Of a stretch of 64,000 nucleotides of DNA, positions 31,501 to 41,000 are shown piece by piece. The notes beneath the pieces were generated by a model. That model was not told where the DNA came from. It worked only from the letters and a program-made list of their open reading frames with translations, and ran no database searches. Within the stretch, counting starts at the first letter, position 1. Each line of letters begins with the position of its first letter. This DNA is from Antedon mediterranea (lineage: Eukaryota > Echinodermata > Crinoidea > Comatulida > Antedonidae), in contig NC_092670.1 in assembly GCF_964355755.1 (NCBI RefSeq), positions 31,545,795 through 31,609,794 of the forward strand, given 5' to 3'. Both the position numbers and the translations under genes were made by a program.

Positions 31501-34305
31501 TATTTCTTTGTCCACAGACTGTTGGCGTCTCTAGTGAATTACGTAATGCTGTATACCTTGGCGTATCTTCTTACTGTTTATCAACTGAGAGGATTCTGAA
31601 CCTAATGAGTACTGTCAACTGGAATATTAAGGATATCATGTCACAGCATAGTCCCTATGTAGATGCTCTTTTACAGGTATGAAGTTATGTTTTATCTTGT
31701 GCAACATAAAGTAGCTCTCATTTGACTATTACCTCCATGGATTCTATACCTAGTTAAACACTCATGGAAAATGAGATGGTCAGTGGATACAATTAACAAG
31801 TGTGTGATTTCAAACCTAACCCTCATTCACAAGGCCAGACTGCTGTAACTTGCTTAACTACAATGTCAATTTGTTTAAAATTATTGTTTTATAATACCAA
31901 TCAAATTTTCCTGCAAATAAGTGTACATTCTACAAAAAAAATAAAACACTTTTCTTCTTTAAATCTAAATACAAAAAAACATGACTCAAATTTTGTTCTT
32001 TATCAATTATTTTTCAAAAGTGGATTTTACGTCTTTGTCTAATAAATATTTGTTTTCGATGATTAAAAATGTATTAAATTACTACTTATTTAGGACTTAC
32101 AAGTGTTCCGAGACAGATTACAAGATGTTGGGAGGTAAGAATTCAACTTTATACTGACAATATAACTAGTTAATTGTGTAGGGATGGTGAGACTACGTTC
32201 TATTTGTTGTAAACATATCACACAAGACAACAGCATGGTCCTTACAAAAATGCAAAAATCATGTCTTATAAGTTTTATTTTGGGAGAGATAGATGTTGGT
32301 GGTTCTTCGAAAAGATGTTGAATGTTGAAATAAAAGACTGATAACCATTTAGTGGATGGCCTATTTCCTGTACGGAGTTTGAAGGAGACTCTGCTTCACT
32401 TTAGCATCAATATGGCCTAAATGTAGCAACACAATTATTGTCTACTAAAGTTCTGTCTACACTATCAAACTAGTTTTTAAAAAAAGTGGGATGTGCCCAA
32501 ATATGGTAGTGATATGCCCATATAATGTATGATCACATCACATTTTTTTGTCACAAAGTTTGATAGTGTAGACAGAGCTTATCTTTAGGAGGTTTTCACT
32601 CACGATATACTTTATAATGTACAGTTTATACAAATTGTGTACAAAAGCCAAATTGATGGTTTTAGAATAAAATTTACTAATTATTATATTGATTGATATT
32701 CACCATATATTTTATTTTTTGGTCTATAGACAAGTCCGTATACCTCATGTTGTATACGTAGTGTTATGGAACCATTTGATACTATTAGTGAACAGAACAA
32801 TAGTTGAAGGGTAAGTTCAACTGTTTTATTGGACATTCTAATTTATCCCACCAACTTTCTTTCAAAAAAACAGAAGTAAATTTATTATACTAGCCCTAAC
32901 TCTAACCCTAAAAAAACTTAACTAAGACTTAAAGTCAATTAGCAAAAAACCTTGAACAAATATTTGTGCATGTTATACGAATAATGCTTTAGAACTGAAT
33001 ATAATTAAGCAAAAAAAGAGTTTAGAAATAACAGACTATGTAGTTAAAACTTTTTTATACTTGCTTATAAAAAACTTAACTATCATTTAAGTTCATTTTC
33101 AAAATACCCTAAACAAAAATTTGTGCATGTTATATGAATAACACTTCAGGACTTAAGCACTGCTTAATATAATTAAGCAAAAAAAGAGTTTGGAAATGAA
33201 AGACTATGTAGTTTAAAGTTTTTTATACTTGCTTATAAAAATCTTAACTATCATTTGAATTTCAAAATACCCTAAGCAAATATTTGTGCATGTTATATGA
33301 ATAATAAGCACTGCTTAATATAATTAAGCACAGAGAGTTTATAAATGAAAGAGCGTGTAGTTACCTTACCTTTACACAAGGGAATTAAAAACCAGAGCAA
33401 ACATTTATTGCAATAGTCTCAAGTGACCCATGGTTTTTGTTTAGCCTTGCCGGTGCTAAGAAGTGCAGTAACGAAGGACGAGCACTGATGCAGTTGGATT
33501 ACCAACAATTCCTGATGAAGCTTGAACAGTTAACAGACATCAAACCAATCCCAGCAAAGGAGTTTGTGGAAACTTATATTAAAGCATTCTATCTCTCGGA
33601 ATCTGACATTGAATCCTGGATAAAAGAACGAAGGGTAAGTTCATAGGCGGATTTAAGGGCCCAATGCAAACAATATGACATTAGGTTCAGTTCATCCTAC
33701 ACAGGGCTTTACAAAATCAAGGATCCTCCAATGTTAAGTTTCTTTGGTTGTAATTGTGTCTATTAATGTCCTTTTCACATACTCATGATTTTCCAAGCAA
33801 CAACAACAGGACATTTGTGCAAAATCTCTGTATGAATCTACACCAGAGACAGACCGTGTTTTTTTTTTATGATTGTTTCTGCATGGTTCCCAAGTATTAT
33901 AATATTCTATTACACCTGTTTGCTATGTTAAATAGTTCAAAATAATCCAAAACCTATTGTATAATACAAGTGTTTTGTTTGTTTGAATGATGATGTACAC
34001 ATTGTTAAGTTAATCATGAGTTTAATTTTGTAAATATGCATACCTACAAATTTTGTGACACTGACATTTGAAATCAAGTTATTTTATCTTCAATATGGGC
34101 AAAAATATTCAATTCCGCACCCTCTATCACTTTGTATTTTGTCAAACAGTTTACTTATATATTATTTTTATTTTATTTATATTAAATTTAGGAGTATTCT
34201 GGAAAGCAGTTAACAAGTTTGGTCAACTGTGCCGTGAGTTCCAAAAGAGGACGCCAGCGTCTGTTAATGATAATTGAAGAGTTAGAGAGGCAACGTCCTA
34301 AATAG
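13590..34305 (+). CDS. VPS50: Syndetin, EARP complex subunit VPS50 (CCDC132)
   Basis: Syndetin replaces VPS54 in the EARP tethering complex with VPS51-53 and promotes recycling from endosomes; it also acts in dense-core vesicle sorting. Exons: 13590-13622, 15846-15929, 16145-16186, 16443-16511, 16887-16964, 18275-18328, 18710-18780, 19144-19261, 19843-19878, 20023-20105, 22591-22633, 22768-22866, 23826-23966, 24406-24535, 25132-25223, 25491-25585, 25778-25876, 26511-26760, 27211-27323, 28796-28893, 29236-29354, 29889-30005, 30281-30378, 30862-30958, 31518-31676, 32094-32134, 32730-32810, 33445-33634, 34192-34305. All phases join, giving 947 aa (human 964). The start [11 protein letters not shown] matches the human N-terminus. 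Nearly identical blocks include [20 protein letters not shown], then [10 protein letters not shown] and KFQ-like QYKDLC in the N-terminal VPS54_N-type half, and [14 protein letters not shown] near the end. The acidic linker (exon 19, [13 protein letters not shown]) is also conserved. Exons 2-3 diverge most. The gene spans 20.7 kb, mostly repeat-filled introns. Confidence 0.96.
13738..13990. other. AGGCCTA/CTAG palindrome tract in VPS50 intron 1
   Basis: TAGGCCTAGCTAGCTAGC-type words crowd this stretch, starting about 115 bp after exon 1; a second patch lies at 15230-15400. No coding potential was seen. Confidence 0.6.
13995..15235. mobile_element. TIR element in VPS50 intron 1 (TTCGGCCACAGACA ends)
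   Basis: The left end has TTTCGGCCACAGACAGTTTC and the right end the reverse complement, each arm holding two copies of the TTCGGCCACA word. About 1.2 kb lies between them, without a plausible protein. This looks like a non-autonomous DNA transposon. No target duplication was identified. Confidence 0.55.
16529..16692. repeat. Palindromic MITE, copy 2 (VPS50 intron 4)
   Basis: Begins AAGCTCTGTCTACACTATCA. The central word GTGATATCCCCAAACATGGTA is tandemly doubled. The right end is eroded. Confidence 0.75.
17148..18238 (+). repeat. 34-bp minisatellite, about 32 copies (VPS50 intron 5)
   Basis: The unit is 34 bp and contains TTGTGTCTATCTACC followed by TATTACTAGGTGCAG. Copies are nearly identical; the few variants include CTAGTTGCAG (three copies, e.g. 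17541-17550 and 17881-17890) and ATTTTGTC (near 17690). The array ends 36 bp before exon 6. Such homogeneity points to recent expansion, or the assembly may have collapsed or misestimated the length. Confidence 0.97.
18350..18470. repeat. Palindromic MITE, copy 3 (VPS50 intron 6)
   Basis: Begins AAGCTCTGTCTACACTATCA and contains the GATGTACCCAAATATGGTAG core and the inverted GGGCACATCACATTTTG. The right terminal repeat is shortened. Confidence 0.75.
19557..19765 (+). repeat. tRNA-derived SINE, second family (VPS50 intron 8)
   Basis: An A-box-like GTGGTTAGGAT is followed by a B-box-like GGGTTCAATTCCTGA, then a body with GGATAAGGCGGTGTGGAAAG. This is the arrangement of a tRNA-derived SINE. It is not a tRNA gene, as no cloverleaf can be drawn. 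Confidence 0.6.
20143..20697. mobile_element. ~555-bp TIR element (AAAGATGTATTGTCCC), copy 1
   Basis: Ends are TTAAAGATGTATTGTCCC and the reverse complement GGGACAATACATCTTTAA. The interior matches 23200-23768 along its full length. The TTAA at each edge may be target or end sequence. Non-coding, in VPS50 intron 10. Confidence 0.8.
20872..22314 (+). mobile_element. Non-autonomous Helitron, complete copy (VPS50 intron 10)
   Basis: Starts A|TCTAATATATAAATTTACG and ends ...CTAG|T, exactly the A-T target pattern of Helitrons. The hairpin GATGGTACGC/GCGTACCATC (22281-22311) abuts the terminal CTAG. The same ends and interior recur inverted at 45668-46984. Length is 1443 bp, with no Rep/helicase ORF. 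Confidence 0.85.
23200..23768. mobile_element. ~560-bp TIR element (AAAGATGTATTGTCCC), copy 2
   Basis: Begins TTAAAGATGTATTGTCCC and ends GGGACAATACATCTTA. The interior is parallel to copy 1 with scattered changes and a long poly-T run near 23706-23740. VPS50 intron 12. Confidence 0.8.
24586..24862 (+). repeat. tRNA-derived SINE (ACTCACTCCAT family), VPS50 intron 14
   Basis: The tRNA-like head has the A-box TGGCCGAGTGGTTAAG, as in Leu/Ser tRNAs, and the B-box-like GGGTTCGAGGCTCACT. The body (GTACACATCTAGCTCATGTG, then GAAGAGGCTACCCAGTATAA) matches 49788-50100 closely. Confidence 0.8.
26040..26210 (-). repeat. tRNA-derived SINE, inverted, VPS50 intron 17
   Basis: Read on the minus strand it follows the 49788 copy: ...GTGAGGCTCAAACC-type B-box remnants, GGTAGAATGAGTCTTCTCGAATA, GTCCAGTGTACACATCTGGC, then GAGACGAGTAGGGGGTTACC. 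The A-box end is eroded. Confidence 0.65.
27395..28625 (+). repeat. tRNA-like SINE split by a foldback transposon
   Basis: The head at 27395-27462 (with GGGTTTCAAGACC as the B-box) continues at 28549-28625, once the element at 27463-28538 and one copy of its duplication are removed. It ends near an AATAAA-type tail (CAATAAAGAACTTTG). Confidence 0.5.
27463..28538. mobile_element. Mutator-like foldback element with 10-bp target duplication
   Basis: Perfect outer inverted ends GGGTGTCACGAAACCTAAG / CTTAGGTTTCGTGACACCC lie between direct copies of GTCTGTGCCA (27453-27462 and 28539-28548). Inside are subterminal repeats of the CACGAAAGCT and CTAAGACC words, and much of the 1076 bp pairs with itself. 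There is no ORF of note. A 9-10-bp duplication with long TIRs suggests the Mutator (MULE) superfamily; that class call is inference. Confidence 0.85.
29626..29694 (+). repeat. Three-copy 23-bp tandem repeat
   Basis: AATGTATAACACTATACTA plus TTGG occurs three times in VPS50 intron 21, immediately next to a partial fourth copy. Confidence 0.85.
31300..31455 (-). repeat. MITE end fragment and tRNA-like SINE fragment, VPS50 intron 24
   Basis: 31340-31375 (GGGGACAATATACCTTTAA) resembles the right end of the ~560-bp TIR family. 31390-31455 in reverse complement gives a B-box-like GGGTTATGGGTTCAAATC, the remnant of a tRNA-derived SINE. Confidence 0.4.
32448..32582. repeat. Palindromic MITE, copy 4 (VPS50 intron 26)
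   Basis: Both ends are intact: TTCTGTCTACACTATCAAAC and GTTTGATAGTGTAGACAGAG. A shorter core has ATGTGCCCAAATATGGTAG. Confidence 0.85.
32950..33350 (+). repeat. ~190-bp imperfect direct repeats, VPS50 intron 27
   Basis: Words such as TACTTGCTTATAAAAA, ATATTTGTGCATGTTATA and TATAATTAAGCAAAAAAAGAG recur two to three times with a period near 180-190 bp. Confidence 0.65.
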
Positions 34306-34600
34306 ATACATGTACACTGTACAGAGTAGTGGTCATATGTATTTGATGTATAATATCGTAATTATTTAATATAATAATAATACTTCCTACATACAGTAAT
34401 AATTATTCCTGTTCCATCCCCTAAAATATCAGAGGGTTTACTATTGCATGACATGAATTAGAAGATAATGTGCACATGATTTTAAAAACAACCAGCGAAT
34501 TCCATGAAATTATAACCTTGAATCGCAAACTCTATTCTACTAGTTTGTAAAAACCAGTTACTTTTTTAGTCATCTCATGTAATGCATTATTAGGTTATAT
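34306..34600 (+). other. VPS50 3' flank
   Basis: AT-rich sequence after the stop codon, presumably 3' UTR. No canonical AATAAA was seen in the first 100 bp, so the poly(A) site is uncertain. Confidence 0.4.
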
Positions 34601-34619
34601 GCATTATCATGCATATAAC

Positions 34620-36072
34620 CTCTTGATTCTGTCAAAATCTTTATTTATTTATTTATTTATTTATTCTTTCCTTAGCACTATTTTGTCCGTGAATTATCTT
34701 GATATCAGTTTCATCTATCTAAGTCAATTTTTCAGAGTATATTCCTTATGGCCAGGAATCGATGTGGTTATATTTTCACGATGCGTAATCAAAAATTACG
34801 CGGTCTACGCGCGATTTTACGAAATCACGTTTGTAATCATATCTTCACAAGCATGAATCACAATTAAACAAAATTTGGTACTCATAAATTTCAGGTCATA
34901 TTTCATCATATGGCAATACAGTTACGTGCGTAGCGCATATAACGCTTGCGTACGCGCGCTTAAAATGTTCAAAATTGTCAAAATTTATTTTCGATGAAAT
35001 TAGAGTACGTTTCAGGCAATTTTAAGCGTTTAAAAAATTGCCATGAGTGCGCAGATTTTTGCACGCGCACTGCGCGTTATACGTTAATGCGCACTCTTTT
35101 TGTCCGATTTCGGTTGTACAACCTTTCTTTAATAATATCATCATATTTTATTCACTTTTCAACGCGTAATTGCCTTATACGAGCACGTCAAAAGTGACAG
35201 GCTACGCACGTGTAAGTTAACAAAATGGTGAAAATATGCTAAATTTTAAAATTAATATAGATCGTCAGAATGCTCGGGAACACATATTTTTTATTTCATT
35301 TTCTTGAAGTGTATGTATCTTATGTATGATTTATTATTAAACTAAGGGAACAAAAGTTGATTAAGCCATGATTAATTGCATATTAAATTAAAAAAAATAA
35401 TTTCGACAATCAAACAAATTATGACATTTTCTTAGGCCAAAATAACAAACTTAACATTAACTTTCATCCTTCAAAAGTTCATATATTAAAGTTAAAAGTA
35501 TATAGTTTGACAGTGCATCATTTTTGTACATTTTTAGAGATGTCATCATAGTAAAAAATTATAATTCATTGCGGTATGTAATAATCTATCTGCATCAAAG
35601 TGGTTACTGCATAGTAAATACACGGAGGAAGTTTTTCTACAATTTTTAGTCAGTTGTGTATGGCTCGGTGGTGTGTGCTCGTGTCTATGGCACTCCAGGT
35701 GCCGAGATCGAGTCTCACCTTGGGAAACGAAATAAGATTTTTTTTTTATTAACCGTATTGTTTGTTCAAATTTATTTCTTAGTGTATATATTATACACAT
35801 GATTTATAATGAAATCTAGATAAAAAATAACTTATGTCTTTATTATTATGTAACAGCAAATGTGGTTTATGACATTATACGCAGAGGGATCTTTGATCGG
35901 ATTGTGATACCGGCTATTGTATTCGCGTTAGCAAGGTCCTATCATATATTATAAATAATTAAAGAATCTGAGAAAATCAATGAATCAAAATATCTTTTAA
36001 AAATCAATTATCTTTATTTTAATTATCAATGCATATAACCTATAATTCGTCATAGTGACGAATTAAATCTAG
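34620..36072 (+). mobile_element. Helitron-type element downstream of VPS50
   Basis: The 3' end has a hairpin with stem AATTCGTCA (36044-36064), four bases, then CTAG (36069-36072) followed by T. Ending and internal CGCG-rich style match the elements at 1-2180. The 5' end is not defined; a CTTTCCTT word near 34666 resembles 670. A TTTA simple repeat lies at 34643-34664. No helicase ORF is seen. Confidence 0.5.
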
Positions 36073-38031
36073 TTATTATTAGTATTGTTTAAGGCAAAAG
36101 ATACATTTTACAAAATATAATGCAAATTAACAAATTAAACAATCAAGATGCAAGAAGAAAATATAAAGTCATATTCACAAACTGCCATGAAAGCACAGAA
36201 GCAGCCTAAGCTACTGTCACCAATCAGCTTAGATAAATTAATTATGAATGATGAAAATAGGGAAAATGCTGACCCAATGGAGATTCAAACCTGGTACCTT
36301 CTGTTTGATATGCAGAAGATGTCCTAACCATTTCAACACTATCATTTTATGGTATTGTTCAAATTCGATAGTGACTCTTTAAAGCCACAAGTAAAGCTGT
36401 ATTTTTTACACTAAACTAATTTGTGATGTGCCCAAGTATGTTAGTGATATTCCCAAATATGGTAGTGATATGACACCATTATGTCCATGGGCACATCACA
36501 TTTTTTTTTGTCACAAACACATTACAATTTACTCTTGCATAGAGGACAGCATCATCACATACCATATAATGTAATTGCCATCAAGCTCTGTAATATTTTA
36601 GTGTATATATGTATTTTGATGATCTATAAATAAATGAAACATTTTTTATTTTTTAACAGTTTTAATTTGTACATGTTTTATTGCAACAATATATTATAAT
36701 TCTAAACAATGTATTAAATAACTCATGTAAATTGTTAAAATGAAACATTAAACAAATATATAATATCATGAGAACAATATGAAATAGAAATAATAGAAAG
36801 ATATTGGCTACAGTATTCCCTGAAGTCATACTGATTTTTATCGGCCTGACATTGGGCTAAAACGTACACTGTTATCTTGCAAAATCACTGTATAGAAAAA
36901 CAAATAAAATAATTTTTAAACACAAAAACTAGAAACATAATTAAAATAATATGATAAGGATAATTATTTTTATTTCTGTGGTTTTTGGACATTTTCATTA
37001 AGTTTATAATTTTATATTGATTCATTTTATTGGTATCATATTGGTTTTTTAACTCCCATTTACAATTTCCCCCTGAAATTATATTTTTATTGAAATGAAA
37101 AATTCATAAAAATGCAAACGTTTTATTGGTTATATTGAGAATTGTCTATGCATCTTGTAAAGATGTATCGTATATTTTTACTGTATATTTAATCATACTT
37201 GGCATGTTACCACTTTTTCTCCATTAAGATAAAATAATTTGTACAAACTTGTTTTACATGTTGCTTTTTTATTACCACTTAAAATGCACTTAATTCACAT
37301 GTAAACAAATTATTTAAAAAAATTCTAATTGTATTTGAAATATTGGAATACCCATCAATTTATTCATGAATAAAAAAAACATTCCATTTTTTCACTTAAA
37401 CATAACAGCTTCTATTCACTTATGTTTAATCTGTGATTATTATAATTATTACTATCATATAAGTTTATTAGGAATAATATAATATAATTATAATGTATTA
37501 TAGAATTGCATGATATCTCTATGGTATGAGAAAATGTTCATTATTCAGCGTGTGTAAGGCCTATCATTGCGATCATTCCTCAGCCCTGTTTTGTGCAATA
37601 GTAGTTAAGTATATGGTAGACCATACTAAATTTTTTCGATTCATTTTCACACAAGTTTGAACCTTCATATACTTGTGGATTCACCAACACCCACTAGTTT
37701 ATAGCCTTTCATAAAGATATATTTGGTTTGCCATTTTCTCTCTTGATCTAAATTTAAAGGTGATTCCTTCGAATATTCTCTTTTAGCATGACCATATAAT
37801 TAAAAACAACTTGTGTTTGTTGATTTACGTATTTCGTGAAAATAAAGTTTTTCGCTCATAAGATGACTTCCTGTATTCTCTGTTTAAGGCATCGTTTGCG
37901 CGTCATAGTATACTTTGTAATTGGCGTTGGTGGCGTCGGACCTTAAAAATCGTCGTTTTTATCGCGTTCGTCGTGTCGAGTCGTCTTCGGTCATTCCCAT
38001 TCTTCAGTGGCCTAGCTAGGCAGAAATAAAC
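36073..38031. other. VPS50-CIR1 intergenic region with small repeats
   Basis: Holds an inverted tRNA-like SINE remnant (36240-36345; in reverse complement GAAATGGTTAGGACATC and CCAGGTTTGAATCTCC), the palindromic MITE copy at 36383-36518, and about 1.4 kb of AT-rich DNA with no gene signal. The CIR1 5' flank from 37880 is richer in CpG (TCGTCG words). Confidence 0.5.
36383..36520. repeat. Palindromic MITE, copy 5
   Basis: The core GTGATGTGCCCAAGTATG and inverted GGGCACATCACATTTTT are present; the outer ends are degraded. Confidence 0.65.
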
Positions 38032-41000
38032 ATGGGGAAATCTTTTGCTAATTACATGTGTAAAAAGTGGTTTCATCCATCATCATATGATAACATAAAA
38101 AGGGTAGGTAATATTTAAAAATCATATTTCTAACTTTATAAATAGGATACTGAATTCCGGGCGACTTCTTTCTAGGCCTAGGCCTAGGACCTAGTGTGGG
38201 CTAGGCCTACTACTCTAGAGGCCAGGCTAGGCCTAGCCTAGTACTAGCCTACCTAGCTAGCTAGGCTAGTAGTAGGCCTACCTAGCCGCCTAGGCTAGTT
38301 AGTGGGCTGGTGGTTGTGTTGGTTTCTGGCAAAGAACATACCTTTCACATTGCGGATCGATTCGTACCAAATCGCAGAGGCCTAGATATCGGGCGCAACC
38401 TCTGTTTTAACGTACTAAAATAGTAACTAGGGCCTAGCCTAGTAGGCTAGTAGTAGGCCAAGCCTAAGTAATTAGCCTAAGGGTAGGTAGGCTAATTATG
38501 CTGCTACTTCCTACTTTATAATTTAAGATTAATAAATATACAAACAATCTTCCCACTTGCAGGTATGGATGGCCGAACAGAAAAACTCAAAGGAGAGAGA
38601 GGCACAAGAACAACTTCGTGCAGAATATGAAAAGGAACAAGATACCTTAAACAACAGGTTTGTATTGTATAGTGGTTTTCTGGTTTTAATTTGTGTTTAA
38701 TTTGTAATAATAATTCAAGGTGTATTGAACAATGGTGATGGTATACTGTACAGTAATTAATGTACAAATAATATTTTTGAGTTGAAACGATTTTAATACT
38801 TAAATATCAGTGGTTCTGTAGTACTACATTTTTGTTTAATTTCTTATATTTTCAACAGGTTGATGATGGGAGATGAAAAGGTTAAACATGGATTGACCTT
38901 CATGTACGAAGCACCGAAAGGAATGGAGCGTGATAGCGAGAAAGGTGAAGAAGTGAAGTTTGAGTGGCAGAGAACTGCGCCACGCGAGTCGTATGCCAAG
39001 GATATGGAAATTCGTGACCAGCCATTCGGAATCGCTGTCAGAAATGTTAAATGCATCAAATGCCACAATTGGGGTCATATCAACACTGACAAAGAGGTAA
39101 GGATATTCTTTAATTCAAATCCGACATTTTTTCTTTTATGATACCAATTAGTGAAAATATGGTTTAATATTTCAAATTCTACCAAATATAAACTGTGTCC
39201 TTATCTGTGTTTGTGTTTTTCAAATAAATTCATAAATAAAAACAACTATAGTACATATTGCACATCATTTATTATTTTTTGATATTGCTAAATAATAGTA
39301 CCATTTTATTTTGTTTAGTGCCCATTATTTAACAAATCCTCAGTCGATGAGCAAACAGGGCCAAGCATGAAGAAACAAGAATTAATGGATGGTATGAGAG
39401 AGGATGGCCTCGCATTGAAAACCAGTGTGCTTGGGCGTCAAGTCAATACAGCTGCATATAACCAGGTAAGACCAAGTCTAATTATTTATTCCTTTCAGTG
39501 ATACATAAAAAGAAGCACTGAGGAGAGATAAGAGCTGTCAAAGACAACGCAAATCAAAAACTTGATAATGTATGTTGTGTTACTAATAAAAAATAAAATC
39601 TTTTTAAGCAACTTGTTGATAGTGATGATGATGAGGGTGATGAGATTGCTTTCTTGAAGTCTTTATCAAGTGAACAAAAGAAGAAGTTGCTCAAGTAAGT
39701 AAATCCATATCTGTTACATTTGTGTTATTATCCTTTCAGAAAGTATAATTTTGTATGTAAAATTGAAAACCATATTTGCATTCCATCACTCATAGGACCC
39801 ACTCAGTACACACAAAAATAATGATTACAAATCCCCCAAATTAATTGCAGTCTCAATCGCCCAGAGAACTGTCCCCAAACTGAGCAATTTTAGCTGAAAC
39901 GCAAACCATGGTTTCAAATCGACCTCAACTTAACCCTAGGTCAAGATAAGGTCAACTCTCACAGCGCTAACATTTTTATCTACTGTCACATTTCGCCTAA
40001 CCAACTTTATTGTAGATAATAATAATTCCATCGTCGTCATTTCATAGCAAATGCTACCTGATGGAACAGATTTTAGTATAGTAAAAATAGTCCAGTCAAT
40101 CTACCGATAGACCCAAAACAAATTGCAATAGTTTCCGAACCTTTTTTATTTGATTCTATATGTTCCTGGAAGAAACATTTCCAAAATCTACCAAAATCGG
40201 TTCAGTGGAACATACTTTTTTAAGGGGTCAAGAGGTCATGAGGGTCAAATTATATATTTGTATATCTCATTAACCGCTTGGCCGAACTTGGTAATTTTGG
40301 TGTCAAACAATTCAGAAGACCCATATTTATATTCACTCTAATGAAAGTTTTTTATCAAAAATGACCGGAATCCATGTTTTTGACCTTTGACCTATTATTT
40401 TGGCATATTCATATCTCGGTAACCACTGGGCGTAAACAAGCGTTTTTGGTGTCAAAATACCCAGAAGGTCTATGTTTATATTCACTCTAATGAAAACGTT
40501 TTGTGTATTATGACTAGACGACATCATTTTGACCTTTGACATATATTCATTATTTTATATTATTTCACTAATTAAATTTCGGTGACCAATAGGCGTAACT
40601 TCGTAATTTTTGTGTTAATCAATTCAGAAGACCCTTATTTATATTCACTCTAATAAAACTTTTTACAAAAAAATGAACGGAAACTACTCTTTTGACCTTT
40701 GACCTATTATATTGGTATATTCATATCTTTGTAACCAACACATTTTTTGTGTCAAAATATTCAAAAGGTCTATGTTTATATTCACTCTAATGAAAAAGTG
40801 TTGTGTGGTATTAACATATATTCTTTATTTCATATCTCACTAAATATATTTTTTGTATCTCGGTGACCAATAAGCGTAACTTTTGTGTTAAACAATTCAG
40901 AAGAACCATATTTATTTACTCTAATGAAACTATTTTTACAGAAAATGACCGGAAGCTTTCAACTATTATATTTATATATTTGTATCTTTGTGAGCTATGG

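Noticed and set aside
33437-33646. Independent 69-aa ORF
   Set aside because: It is VPS50 exon 28 (33445-33634) read into its flanking introns, not a separate gene.
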